Of a stretch of 64,000 nt of DNA, positions 1 to 8,195 are shown one piece after another. This DNA is from CAWBCI01 sp963787195 (GTDB lineage: Bacteria > Bacteroidota > Bacteroidia > Bacteroidales > JAGOPY01): positions 1 to 64,000 of the forward strand of contig CAWBCI010000087.1 in NCBI GenBank assembly GCA_963787195.1, given 5' to 3'. Within the stretch, counting starts at the first letter, position 1; each line of letters begins with the position of its first letter. A model generated the notes under the pieces. It had not been told where the DNA came from, did no database searches, and worked only from the letters and a program-made list of their open reading frames with translations. Made by a program: the position numbers and the translations under genes.

Positions 1-312
1 CCAGTCGAAAACTATCCGTATCCTTGCTTTTAAAAATAAATTCACGATAAGCGATTGCCTTGCGGATAAGCGACCTGAAAAAGTCCTTGTCAACCAATGA
101 TCTTTTTCGAAAGTCCAGGTCCTGAGACTAATCTGTGATTTGGGGGACCAGGCCCCTCTGGCGAGCCATTCGCCACCAGAAGTAATTATATCCACTGTTT
201 CACCCGCCTGCGGATTTCCGCTCACCTGGCTGATGGCACCTGAAAACACCCAGGGATGCATACTTTTCAGGGAGTTTTCCCTACCTTGTTTTAAAACTAT
301 CTTAGTGCTCAT
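1..312 (-). CDS. rlmI: RlmI-type 23S rRNA (cytosine-C5) methyltransferase, 5' part, with frameshift
   Basis: Enzyme family that methylates C1962 of 23S rRNA using SAM. Only the N-terminal PUA-like part is in the window; the gene runs off the left edge. Reading leftwards from the ATG at 312, the frame gives the family start (MSTKIVLKQGREN, then HPWVFSGAI, GEWLARGAWSP and RTWTF). After WTFEKDHW the family-like sequence (DKDFFRSLIRKA, then KDTDSFRL) continues in another frame. The switch lies near 92-97 and equals one missing base between TGG and GAC. The initial frame happens to stay open to the edge, so a simple ORF call would give a wrong C-terminal part. Family assignment is confident; whether the shift is real or a sequencing error is unknown. 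Confidence 0.82.
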   Translation of the reverse strand, partial: MSTKIVLKQGRENSLKSMHPWVFSGAISQVSGNPQAGETVDIITSGGEWLARGAWSPKSQISLRTWTFEKDHWLTRTFSGRLSARQSLIVNLFLKARIRIVFDW

Positions 313-359
313 CTGAATTTTTCCGCGAAGATAAGGGAATAAGCCGGATTAAACTCAGT

Positions 360-1391
360 TCAGCCGGCAATACGGAGTACCTTGGCCCCCCGGATTTTCT
401 GTTGCTTTATTTCCATCAGGGCCAGGTTTGCATCTTCCAGGGCATATTCCTTCACATCCGGCAAAATAGGAACCTCAGCAGCCAGGTCGAGGAACTCCCT
501 CACATCGCTAAGGGCCACATTGGCAACCGATTTAATCTCTTTTTCCATCCAGAGATGCTTCTCATAATCAAGTTTCAGTAATTCTTCCTTATCGTTTTCC
601 TGCTTCCTGATTGCATTGATCACAAGCCTTCCGCCCGGTTCGAGATTCTTTAAGGCCTCTATAACCGGCTTCCATACCGGTGTGGTGTCAATAATGGCCC
701 TGAGTTTTTCAGGAGGTGCATCGCTGCTGTCGCCCGACCAAACGGCTCCCTGCTCCAGGGCGAATTCCCTCTCACTTTTATTCCGGGCAAAAACATAAAC
801 TTTTGAATCAGGATACTTAAATCTAACCATCTTCAGGACCAGATGTGCTGAAGCACCAAAACCCGTCAGGCCTAATGTATCCCCGTTCTGCATTCCGGTG
901 AGCTTTACCGAGCGGTAGCCGATAGCCCCGGCGCACAAAAGGGGAGCAGCCTGAGCATCACTGAATATTTCAGGGATGAGGTGGGCCGATTTCTCAGGCA
1001 CCGTCATATATTCGGCATAACCTCCATTTACATCCCTTCCGGTAGCCACAAAAAATTCACAGAGGTTCTCATTTCCGGAAAGGCAATAATGGCATTTTCC
1101 ACAGGATGAAAAGATCCAGGCCACTCCCACCCTGTCGCCATGCTTCAGTCGCTTCACCCCTGGGCCCAAATCCTCTACCAGTCCAACTACCTGATGCCCT
1201 AATATTACCGGAAATGCGGGCGGAGCTGTCCTGCCTTCAATCTCATCCAGTTCGGTATGACAAACCGCGCAGCAATGGATCTTGACAAGGACTTCCCCGG
1301 ATCCCGGGATCGGTTTTGAAACTTCCTTCAATACCAAAGGTTTATGATTTTTTGATAAATCTTCGATCTGATTTAATACCATGGCTTTCAT
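360..1391 (-). CDS. Zinc-dependent alcohol dehydrogenase family protein
   Basis: A 343-residue medium-chain dehydrogenase/reductase, expected to oxidise alcohols or reduce aldehydes with NAD(P). The N-terminal half has the catalytic zinc region (CCAVCHTELDE, then GHQVVG) and the four-cysteine structural zinc lobe (CGKCHYCLSGNENLC). The Rossmann half carries a glycine-rich turn (LTGFGASAHLVLK) in place of the textbook GxGxxG. Length and start (MKAMVLNQ) fit the family. It is the left-most complete gene, transcribed away from the MBL gene. The substrate cannot be read from sequence. An AdhP-like ethanol dehydrogenase is plausible but not shown. Confidence 0.88.
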   Translation of the reverse strand: MKAMVLNQIEDLSKNHKPLVLKEVSKPIPGSGEVLVKIHCCAVCHTELDEIEGRTAPPAFPVILGHQVVGLVEDLGPGVKRLKHGDRVGVAWIFSSCGKCHYCLSGNENLCEFFVATGRDVNGGYAEYMTVPEKSAHLIPEIFSDAQAAPLLCAGAIGYRSVKLTGMQNGDTLGLTGFGASAHLVLKMVRFKYPDSKVYVFARNKSEREFALEQGAVWSGDSSDAPPEKLRAIIDTTPVWKPVIEALKNLEPGGRLVINAIRKQENDKEELLKLDYEKHLWMEKEIKSVANVALSDVREFLDLAAEVPILPDVKEYALEDANLALMEIKQQKIRGAKVLRIAG

Positions 1392-1458
1392 ACACTACTC
1401 CTTTCATTAGATCCACAAAATTAAGGAAAGCAGTCAGGTATTTCAAGCTAAAAAGCTT

Positions 1459-1466
1459 TACCTTTG
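1459..1466 (+). promoter_or_regulatory. Bacteroidota -7 promoter element (TACCTTTG)
   Basis: TACCTTTG matches the TAnnTTTG element. No clear -33 TTTG is seen at the right distance. It overlaps the TTG at 1464 that a longest-ORF call would choose, so the ATG at 1512 is the better start of the MBL gene. Confidence 0.5.
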
Positions 1467-1511
1467 GGAACATCTAAACCAACTGATCAAACCAATAGGC
1501 TACTTTTCCTC

Positions 1512-2246
1512 ATGGGGAACATCAAAATAAACAGATTTCTTGCCGGTCACTCTTTCATTTATATAGTTCAGCAGAACGATAGCTTTATAATTGTAGATAC
1601 CGGAATGAGTGGACTTGCTGAAAAATCTATCAAAAAACTGATGGAATATGGAATAGGTCCCGGAAACCTTCGCCTTATTATACTAACACATACCCATTAT
1701 GACCACAGCGGCGGGGCAGCCCGTATTAAGGAATGGAGCAAAGCTCCCCTTCTGGTTCATGAAAGAGAAGCTGATTTTCTGCGTCAGGGTTACACACCTA
1801 TCCCAAAGGGATCCATCTTCCTGACCCGTATTATCTCCTGGCTCGGACGTAAAACGAATTACAGCAAGGCCCATTATCCTGCAGTTAAAGAGGATATCCG
1901 GATGAAAGGTCCTTTCGACCTGAAACCCTTTGGAATTGACGGCCGTATAGTTCATACACCCGGCCATACCCTGGGTTCTGTATCGCTAATCCTGGAGAAC
2001 TCAAAAGCAATTGTGGGAGACACCTTGTTCGGTATCCGTAAAGGTTCGGTTTTCCCTGTTTTTGCTGACAATGTGCCGGAGCTATACAGGAGTTGGAAAA
2101 AACTTATAGAATGCGGTTGTGCCATATTTTTCCCAGGTCACGGGAGACCCGTCACGCTGAAGGATGTGATGACCGATTATCAAAAGCGGGCCGGTCTCAC
2201 TACTTCCGGGAAAGATCAAAAGCCGGATCATAGTCACTCACGATAA
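1512..2246 (+). CDS. MBL-fold metallo-hydrolase
   Basis: A 244-residue metallo-beta-lactamase-fold hydrolase of the glyoxalase-II-like type. It shows the metal motif THTHYDHSGG (HxHxDH), a second ligand region HTPGHTLGS, the bridging aspartate in GDTLFG and the last histidine in FFPGHGRP. No signal peptide is seen, so it should be cytoplasmic. The ATG at 1512 is preferred over an in-frame TTG at 1464 because the latter lies inside a TACCTTTG promoter element. The last 16 codons overlap a small gene on the opposite strand. The substrate is unknown; thioesters and lactones are usual for the family. Confidence 0.87.
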   Translation: MGNIKINRFLAGHSFIYIVQQNDSFIIVDTGMSGLAEKSIKKLMEYGIGPGNLRLIILTHTHYDHSGGAARIKEWSKAPLLVHEREADFLRQGYTPIPKGSIFLTRIISWLGRKTNYSKAHYPAVKEDIRMKGPFDLKPFGIDGRIVHTPGHTLGSVSLILENSKAIVGDTLFGIRKGSVFPVFADNVPELYRSWKKLIECGCAIFFPGHGRPVTLKDVMTDYQKRAGLTTSGKDQKPDHSHSR

Positions 2247-2418
2247 TCCCTTCATCCCCAATTCGGTACCCTTTTGAATTCCATCCTGTTTTCACAATAT
2301 TTTTGCCCTCACATGCACTGATGCCCGTCCATTTGCAATTCTGACAGTGCTTCAGTCCATTAATCTGAATGCTCCAGCATTCATCATTCGACAATTTCGA
2401 TGTATCTACTCTTCTCAT
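2200..2418 (-). CDS. Small cysteine-containing protein of unknown function
   Basis: A 72-residue protein that I do not assign to a named family. Five cysteines lie in DECW, KHCQNCKW and SACEGKN, followed by a glycine-rich tail (KGYRIGDEGI). The pattern suggests a small metal- or Fe-S-binding fold. It converges on the MBL gene and overlaps its 3' end by 47 nt. The compact cysteine spacing and the ATG with a separate upstream region argue that it is a real gene and not a shadow of the MBL gene. Confidence 0.55.
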   Translation of the reverse strand: MRRVDTSKLSNDECWSIQINGLKHCQNCKWTGISACEGKNIVKTGWNSKGYRIGDEGIIVSDYDPAFDLSRK

Positions 2419-2504
2419 GATTAAAATTATTCCGTTCGCGTAAAAATTCTCTGAATTGGGAATTCCTCTCTAATCTTTGTAAAAATAAGAAAAATGCACG
2501 AATA

Positions 2505-2581
2505 AACTACCCCGCCGCAAGCAGCGGGGTATCTTAAGGAAATATCTCTTATTCGTCTCAAGAGACGGGGAATTTAGTTCC
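2505..2581. repeat. Dispersed hairpin repeat, copy 1 (short form)
   Basis: A 77-bp sequence shared almost base for base with copies at 27232 and 52007. It starts AACTACCCCGCCGCAAGCAG and folds as ACCCCGC / GCGGGGT around a short loop, followed by a conserved AT-rich middle and AGAGACGGGGAATTTAG. This copy lacks the roughly 90-bp right-hand part with two more hairpins seen in the other copies. Confidence 0.9.
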
Positions 2582-2601
2582 GGCTTGATTTCACCTGGCT
2601 T

Positions 2602-2633
2602 TTTCTTTGAGCCATTCAAATTATATATCTTTG
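2602..2633 (+). promoter_or_regulatory. Predicted promoter of the glutamine amidotransferase gene
   Basis: A TTTC at 2602-2605, a 20-nt spacer, then TATCTTTG at 2626-2633 fits the Bacteroidota -33/-7 layout. The predicted start near 2640 is about 20 nt before the ATG at 2661. This rules out the in-frame TTG at 2607 as the start codon. Confidence 0.5.
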
Positions 2634-2660
2634 AAAAATCAAATTAAACTTCAATTTACT

Positions 2661-3353
2661 ATGAAAATTCATGCTCTCAGACATGTTCCCTACGAGGGGC
2701 CCGGCTTTATCGAAGAATGGATAGATGAGATGCAATATGAGCTTACTTTCACCTTAGCATATGAAAAGCCCGAATATCCCTCAAAGGATGATTTTGATGC
2801 ACTGATCATTATGGGTGGGTCCATGAGTGTCAATGATGAAGAATTATATCCCTGGCTTAAAAAAGAAAAGGAATTTATACTGAATTCTATAGAAGCCGGT
2901 AAACAGGTCCTGGGAATTTGCCTCGGGTCGCAGCTTATCGCATCCGCACTCGGGAGCAAAGTTTATCAGAACAAGACGAGGGAAATAGGATGGTTCCCGG
3001 TAAGGAAAAGCTTCGAAATGCATTCCTGGTTTCCCGAATTTGATGAAGCCGAACAGCAAATACTCCTGCACTGGCATGGCGACACCTTTGAACTTCCTGA
3101 AGGAGCTGTCAGGCTCTTTAGTTCAGAAGCTACCCCTAACCAGGGATTTGCTTTCGGGGAAAATGTTATTGCTTTGCAATTTCACCCGGAAATGAACGAA
3201 AAGAATATCCGGGATCTCGTAGATCACACAAGATCTGAACTGGTGAAGGATACTTTTGTCCAGACAGAATCTGAGATCCTGGAAGGCTATTCTAAGTATG
3301 CTATGACCGGCAGGAAAATACTGTTTGAACTATTAGATTATTTAATAGGATAA
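2661..3353 (+). CDS. Class I glutamine amidotransferase-like protein
   Basis: A 230-residue stand-alone GATase1-fold protein. The nucleophile elbow GICLGSQL places the catalytic cysteine at about residue 87, and the His-Glu pair is in LQFHPEMNE (about 175 and 177). A GuaA-like synthetase domain is absent, so the acceptor of any released ammonia is unknown. Related single-domain proteins act on gamma-glutamyl compounds. The chosen ATG at 2661 gives MKIHALRHVPYEGPG, a typical beginning for this group. A GH127 gene follows 49 nt downstream but has no evident functional link. Confidence 0.85.
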   Translation: MKIHALRHVPYEGPGFIEEWIDEMQYELTFTLAYEKPEYPSKDDFDALIIMGGSMSVNDEELYPWLKKEKEFILNSIEAGKQVLGICLGSQLIASALGSKVYQNKTREIGWFPVRKSFEMHSWFPEFDEAEQQILLHWHGDTFELPEGAVRLFSSEATPNQGFAFGENVIALQFHPEMNEKNIRDLVDHTRSELVKDTFVQTESEILEGYSKYAMTGRKILFELLDYLIG

Positions 3354-3402
3354 GGTTTATGTAAGAAAGTGATCATAGTCTGAATATAATTTTGAATATG
3401 TC

Positions 3403-5340
3403 ATGAAAAGATATTTCATACTGATCCTTATAGCTTTAAGCCTGAACTCGTGCAATTGGAATAAGGGGATTTCGAAAGATTATCCGATACAGCCGGTTCC
3501 TTTTACCAGGGTACATCTCAGCGATCATTTCTGGGCACCACGATTAAAAATTAATAAAGAAGTCACTATTCCTGTGGCATTCCGGCAATCGGAAAAAACC
3601 GGGAGGATAGAAAATTTTAAAATTGCAGGCGGACTTGAAAAAGGCAGTTTTTGTTCAAAATATTCTTTTGATGATTCGGATGTATATAAAAATATAGAAG
3701 GGGCTGCCTATTCCCTGGAAGAATATCCTGATCCTGCCCTTGAATCATACCTGGATTCGCTCATCACTTATATTGCCGCAGCCCAGGAAGATGACGGTTA
3801 CCTTTATACCAACCGTACCATCGATCCGGAAAATACCCTGCCCATGTCGGGCAAAAAAAGATGGGAACGCATAGAGGAAGGAAGCCATGAACTTTATAAC
3901 CTTGGTCACCTTTATGAAGCTGCTGTCGCCTATTATCAGGCTACCGGGAAAAAAACGCTTTTAAATGTGGCACTGAAGAGCGCCGACCTGATTGAACGGG
4001 ATTTCGGATGGGGAAAGATTGAAAAGGTTCCCGGACATCAGGAAATAGAAATCGGGCTCGTAAAACTTTACCGCCTTACCGGAAAAGAGAAATACCTCAA
4101 TTTGGCAAAATTTTTCCTGGACGCCCGGGGGCCCGGAGGAGAAAGGTATAACCAGATGCATAAAAAAGTTGTGGATCAGGACAGTGCAGTTGGCCATGCG
4201 GTGAGGGCCCAGTATATGTACTCGGCCATGGCTGATGTGGCGGCGCTCACCGGTGACGGGCAGTATATCAGGGCCATTGACAGACTCTGGGAAGATGTCA
4301 CAAACTGTAAGACTTATATCACCGGGGGCATAGGTTCAGATAGGAATAATGAAGGATTCGGACCGGCATATGAACTGCCAAATCAGACAGCTTATTGTGA
4401 AACCTGCGCTGCTGTGGCCAATGCTTTATGGAACCAACGCATGTTCCTGCTACACGGCGATGCCAGGTATTATGATGTTCTGGAAAGGGTTCTATACAAT
4501 GGCCTCTTATCCGGAGTGTCCCTGTCGGGCGATCATTTCTTCTATCCCAATCCACTGGCATCGCAAGGAAATTACCAGAGGAAAGAATGGTTTGGATGTG
4601 CCTGCTGCCCGGTGAATATTTCCCGTTTTATTCCTTCTGTCCCGGGATATGTGTATGCGACTTCAGGTAATAAACTCTATGTCAATCTCTATATTTCTGA
4701 TTCTGCAGAGTTTGAGCTCGATGGAAAAGATTTGCAAATCAAACAGGAATCGGATTATCCCTGGAATGGCAAGATCAGGATTAGCCTCAGTCCAGGGTCA
4801 TCTCAAAACTTTGTACTGATGCTCCGTATTCCGGGCTGGGCGATGAACCAGGCATTTCCGGGCGATCTGTATAATTTTGCAGAAGACTATCCTAAGGCGG
4901 CTGAACTAACTGTGAATGGCGAAAAAACTCCTGTAAACCTGGAATATGGCTATGCAAGCCTGAACAGAAAATGGGAAAAAGGCGATGTGGTAGAGCTTAA
5001 TCTTCCCATGCCGGTCAGGAAAATTATTGCCAATAAAAATGTTAAGGCTGATAAAGATCGCGTGGCTTTGCAAAGAGGGCCGGTAGTTTATTGCCTCGAA
5101 TGGCCCGACCAGGCCGGCATAAAGCTAAGTGAACTCTCAATCGGAGAAGATTTCAATCCCGTAGCTGAATATAGAACTGATTTGCTGAATGGAGTGGAAC
5201 TTATTCATGGCCGTGGTACTATCCGGGAAACCCTCAGGCATAAAACTCAGGTCAAAAGTGTGGAAATTACAGCTATCCCCTATTATTCCTGGGCAAACAG
5301 GGGGGCCGGAGAAATGGAAGTCTGGATCCCTGTGGAATAA
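3403..5340 (+). CDS. GH127-family beta-L-arabinofuranosidase-like lipoprotein
   Basis: A 645-residue glycoside hydrolase of family GH127 (formerly DUF1680). Known members cleave beta-L-arabinofuranosides. The N-terminus is a lipoprotein signal with lipobox LNSC (Cys17), so the enzyme is probably surface- or periplasm-anchored. An ETC triplet (Glu333, Cys335) and a CC pair (Cys401, Cys402, in GCACCPVN) match the zinc-binding Glu/Cys set and nucleophilic cysteine of the characterised Bifidobacterium enzyme. An (alpha/alpha)6 barrel is expected in the first 420 residues, with beta domains after it. No SusC/SusD pair is nearby, so it is not in a classical polysaccharide-utilisation locus. Confidence 0.92.
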   Translation: MKRYFILILIALSLNSCNWNKGISKDYPIQPVPFTRVHLSDHFWAPRLKINKEVTIPVAFRQSEKTGRIENFKIAGGLEKGSFCSKYSFDDSDVYKNIEGAAYSLEEYPDPALESYLDSLITYIAAAQEDDGYLYTNRTIDPENTLPMSGKKRWERIEEGSHELYNLGHLYEAAVAYYQATGKKTLLNVALKSADLIERDFGWGKIEKVPGHQEIEIGLVKLYRLTGKEKYLNLAKFFLDARGPGGERYNQMHKKVVDQDSAVGHAVRAQYMYSAMADVAALTGDGQYIRAIDRLWEDVTNCKTYITGGIGSDRNNEGFGPAYELPNQTAYCETCAAVANALWNQRMFLLHGDARYYDVLERVLYNGLLSGVSLSGDHFFYPNPLASQGNYQRKEWFGCACCPVNISRFIPSVPGYVYATSGNKLYVNLYISDSAEFELDGKDLQIKQESDYPWNGKIRISLSPGSSQNFVLMLRIPGWAMNQAFPGDLYNFAEDYPKAAELTVNGEKTPVNLEYGYASLNRKWEKGDVVELNLPMPVRKIIANKNVKADKDRVALQRGPVVYCLEWPDQAGIKLSELSIGEDFNPVAEYRTDLLNGVELIHGRGTIRETLRHKTQVKSVEITAIPYYSWANRGAGEMEVWIPVE

Positions 5341-5557
5341 AATTGACCAGGCATTTAAAACAGCATAAAATATCTTTAAGCCTTTGCTCAAAAAGATAGA
5401 AAAAAAACCAGTTGAAGATTTATTGCCATCAGGTTCAGGAAACGCATCGCCTCTTTTTCTATAAGATAAACCGGTCGGCAGCCATTGATAAATTCCCCGT
5501 GCTTTTTAACCCGGAAGTATCCTGGTATGGATTAAGGCAATATAGAGTATATAACTC

Positions 5558-6760
5558 TTAACGGGAGGGTGCCCGGCCTGAATCTTTCATCTTATCGATA
5601 TCTTCTCGCAGACGGCGGGCGAGTTCACTGCTTTCTTTGAGTGATGCTTTTATCTCTTCATCTTCCCTGGAAATATCAGTAATATCCAGGCCTATACTCA
5701 TGATTCCATTGATTTTACCTACCGGATCCTTCAAGGTTACATTATGCCAGGCAATCATGCGTTCTTCCCCGGATTTAGTCAGAATGGGATTATAATAAAC
5801 CTTATGGAACTGATGTTCAACAATTTCAAGAAAAGCCACCTGCATATCATAGGATATATTTGGTGGAAGAAAAAAATGAAACCAGTCTTTACCTATGACT
5901 TCTTCCCTCTTATACCCTGTTATTTCAAGAAGGTAGGGATTAACGTAGTCAATAATTCCCATCCTGTTAAGAGTTATTGCGATCAGCTGGGCTTCAGTAA
6001 CAAATTGTTCCCACACTTTTTCATTAAGCACTACTTTATTCCGTCTGTTCAACTCCCCGGTAATTCTATGCTGTAGGGTTAGTAAAAGCATTATTAATCC
6101 GCCAAACAATACAAAGGCTTGCACAAATATCTGGCTGAAACCATATGCGACCACTATCAGGTCATAGATTCCTGCTGCCAGCAATGCTACCACCCCTGCC
6201 ATGGCAAATTTACCTTCTTTTTTTTCGAGTTTTGATGTTTCAGTTATCACCATATAAAGGGCAACACCAACAGTGTATACCAGACCGATTAGCATAATAA
6301 AAAGCCAGGGAGTAATGCCACTGCCCGTTTTAAGAAATCCATCCACCGAAACAAGGCTACCTTCAAAGGGGGGGATTAATAATCTGAATATTAAGCTCGC
6401 CGGCAATATTAGGTCGATCATCATTAAAAGGCCTAAAAATAAAATAGAGCTTTTGAGAAGTCTTTTATGCTGCCGGCTTAAGAAATAATATATTCCACAT
6501 ATTAAGGCCAGGTAGGATGCCAGCCGGAAAAATTGCTGAAATTTCAAAATATTCAGACTAAGCTGGGCTTCAGTTGACGGAGATAATCGTAAGAAAATGG
6601 TGATAGAATACACAAAAAGGGCATATCCCATTAAAGCCACCGTCAGATTAGAATCCCTAATTGGTCCGCGTTTTAATAGGTATAAGGCCAGAAAGCCTAT
6701 AAACAAACTGATGGCAGCAATTGCTACCATCAGGTAAGCGTAGATTGTCATATCAAACAA
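5558..6760 (-). CDS. Membrane PAS-domain protein without output domain
   Basis: A 400-residue protein with about seven hydrophobic segments in residues 1-230, then a PAS domain (about 250-370; NRMGIIDYVNPYLLEITGY, then NGIMSIGLDITD) and a short charged helix at the end. It looks like the sensory half of a histidine kinase, but neither a HisKA/HATPase nor a GGDEF domain follows. Only 217 bp separate its stop from the next gene, so the missing part has not simply slipped frame. It may signal through a partner, or be a truncated kinase. The ligand is unknown. Confidence 0.75.
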   Translation of the reverse strand: MFDMTIYAYLMVAIAAISLFIGFLALYLLKRGPIRDSNLTVALMGYALFVYSITIFLRLSPSTEAQLSLNILKFQQFFRLASYLALICGIYYFLSRQHKRLLKSSILFLGLLMMIDLILPASLIFRLLIPPFEGSLVSVDGFLKTGSGITPWLFIMLIGLVYTVGVALYMVITETSKLEKKEGKFAMAGVVALLAAGIYDLIVVAYGFSQIFVQAFVLFGGLIMLLLTLQHRITGELNRRNKVVLNEKVWEQFVTEAQLIAITLNRMGIIDYVNPYLLEITGYKREEVIGKDWFHFFLPPNISYDMQVAFLEIVEHQFHKVYYNPILTKSGEERMIAWHNVTLKDPVGKINGIMSIGLDITDISREDEEIKASLKESSELARRLREDIDKMKDSGRAPSR

Positions 6761-6888
6761 TAAAATAACTTGCCCGGCAAAACTTACCCAACTAAAGTAC
6801 TAATTATATTTATCACAAATCAAATAAATTTTGCCGGATAAATTGCAATGTGCTTATGGAATTTCCAGGGAATTCAGCAAAGTTTTTT

Positions 6889-7470
6889 TCAGAAATTGGT
6901 GATATGGCCCTGCATAACCACCGACTTGTCGATGGGAACAATATTCCCAATAAAAGATACAGTCCCGCCATGATCGCTATTGACCGTCAAGGTGCTGTTT
7001 CCGTCAGAATCAATACTCAGGAACTGGTAAGATGCTACGCCGGCGCCCTGAATATGCAACTGAACAAATATGGGTTTATTCGATTTACCCGGATCAACTT
7101 CGAATTTATCAACGTGTCCCTGCACTGTGATTCCGCCCAATCCATTCCAACTCAGCAGTCCTTTAAAGCTTAGTTGAACAATTGCCGTATCCCCTTCAAT
7201 TTTTATAAAATTAAACATAGGGTTTATAAAGACACGTCTTCCTTCATCATTCTGGATAAAATTATTCTCAAGCACAAATTTCCTGCTGTTGACTAGTTCC
7301 AATATTTGCTGCTTGTTTTTTTGCATTTGCTTTTGTCGGGATAACTTCGTCTCTTTCAATTTCATATCTTTTGTCTTTGCATCCTGTGCAAAGGAAGTTT
7401 GCCATGCAGTCATCATAATTATTATCAAAACTGAAATAATCTTTATTCCGAAATTTATTCTCGTTTTCAT
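6889..7470 (-). CDS. DUF4251 domain-containing exported protein
   Basis: A 193-residue protein with a signal peptide (residues 1-28, ending TSFAQD), a lysine-rich linker (30-52) and a beta-rich domain typical of DUF4251, a family largely restricted to Bacteroidota. Family traits seen are the NSRKFVLEN start of the domain and the G-rich strands (LGGITVQGHVDKFEV). Its function is not known. It is expected in the periplasm or on the outer membrane. It stands alone between the PAS gene and the divergent Rrf2 gene. Confidence 0.85.
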   Translation of the reverse strand: MKTRINFGIKIISVLIIIMMTAWQTSFAQDAKTKDMKLKETKLSRQKQMQKNKQQILELVNSRKFVLENNFIQNDEGRRVFINPMFNFIKIEGDTAIVQLSFKGLLSWNGLGGITVQGHVDKFEVDPGKSNKPIFVQLHIQGAGVASYQFLSIDSDGNSTLTVNSDHGGTVSFIGNIVPIDKSVVMQGHITNF

Positions 7471-7673
7471 AGTTAATTCTTTATTTAATTAAAATTTATC
7501 TTACATAAAATTTTCAAAAATTATACCAGACATCCCGATTTTCAAAATTAAGTGACTGATTTTAAATATATTTAACAAAGGATGCCAGGACTTGTAAATA
7601 TCCTTCCGTCAACAAATATCGGCATCATCAAGTGGGCAGAGAATTTTTCTAACTTTACGGAAATTTATCAGCC

Positions 7674-8111
7674 ATGCTCTCCAAAAAAGCACAATATTCA
7701 ATTCAGGCATTGTTGCGCCTGGCGAGGGATTATGCAAAAGGCCCCATCCAAATCCGTCAGATTGCCGAGGACCAGAATGTTCCTAAAAAATTCCTGGAAA
7801 CCATATTACTCGACCTAAAGAATGAAGGGATATTGGGAAGTAAAAAAGGTAAAGGGGGTGGATATTACCTGATAAAAAGACCGGAAGAAGTAGACCTGGC
7901 CTCAATCATCCGTCTTTTCGACGGAGCTATTGCATTGCTTCCCTGCGCCACTTTTAAATATTATCAGCCTTGCAATCATTGTAAGGATGAAGCTATTTGC
8001 GGAGTAAGGAGTGTCATCAGGGACCTTCGCGACGCAATGGTACAATTTCTTAAAAACACCAGTCTACAGGATATACTGGAAAGAGAAGACAGGCTTAAAG
8101 ATATTCCATAA
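7674..8111 (+). CDS. Rrf2-family transcriptional regulator
   Basis: A 145-residue winged-helix regulator. The N-terminal HTH (KAQYSIQALLRLA, then IRQIAEDQNVPKKFLE) and the wing (KGKGGGYYL) are typical of Rrf2. Four cysteines in the C-terminal half (91, 100, 103, 109) include the three-cysteine cluster that binds Fe-S in IscR/NsrR/RsrR-like members; the ligand here is not proven. It sits 84 nt before the Pst-type transport operon on the same strand and is the best candidate for its regulator. A TAACTTTA element at 7650-7657 resembles a -7 box. Confidence 0.88.
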   Translation: MLSKKAQYSIQALLRLARDYAKGPIQIRQIAEDQNVPKKFLETILLDLKNEGILGSKKGKGGGYYLIKRPEEVDLASIIRLFDGAIALLPCATFKYYQPCNHCKDEAICGVRSVIRDLRDAMVQFLKNTSLQDILEREDRLKDIP

Positions 8112-8195
8112 AAAAATATATTTATTAGTCTACTATTTCTATAGATTATATATATTTACTATTTATAATTTATTGACCAGATATCTTAAGCTAAA

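Noticed and set aside
1464..1511. TTG start extending the MBL gene
   Set aside because: It lies in the TACCTTTG promoter element; the ATG at 1512 gives the usual N-terminus.
2607..2660. TTG start extending the glutamine amidotransferase
   Set aside because: It lies in the promoter region; the ATG at 2661 matches the family start.
5412..5562. Short open frame after the GH127 gene (reads KINRSAAIDKFPVLFN)
   Set aside because: No ATG, no recognised family, and it overlaps the PAS gene's end; could be a remnant but cannot be supported.
6850..7173. 107-codon plus-strand ORF
   Set aside because: Opposite the DUF4251 gene and without a family signature of its own.
7575..7592. Rex site upstream of the Rrf2 gene
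   Set aside because: Only one half (TTAACAA) matches; the other half is TTTAAAT.
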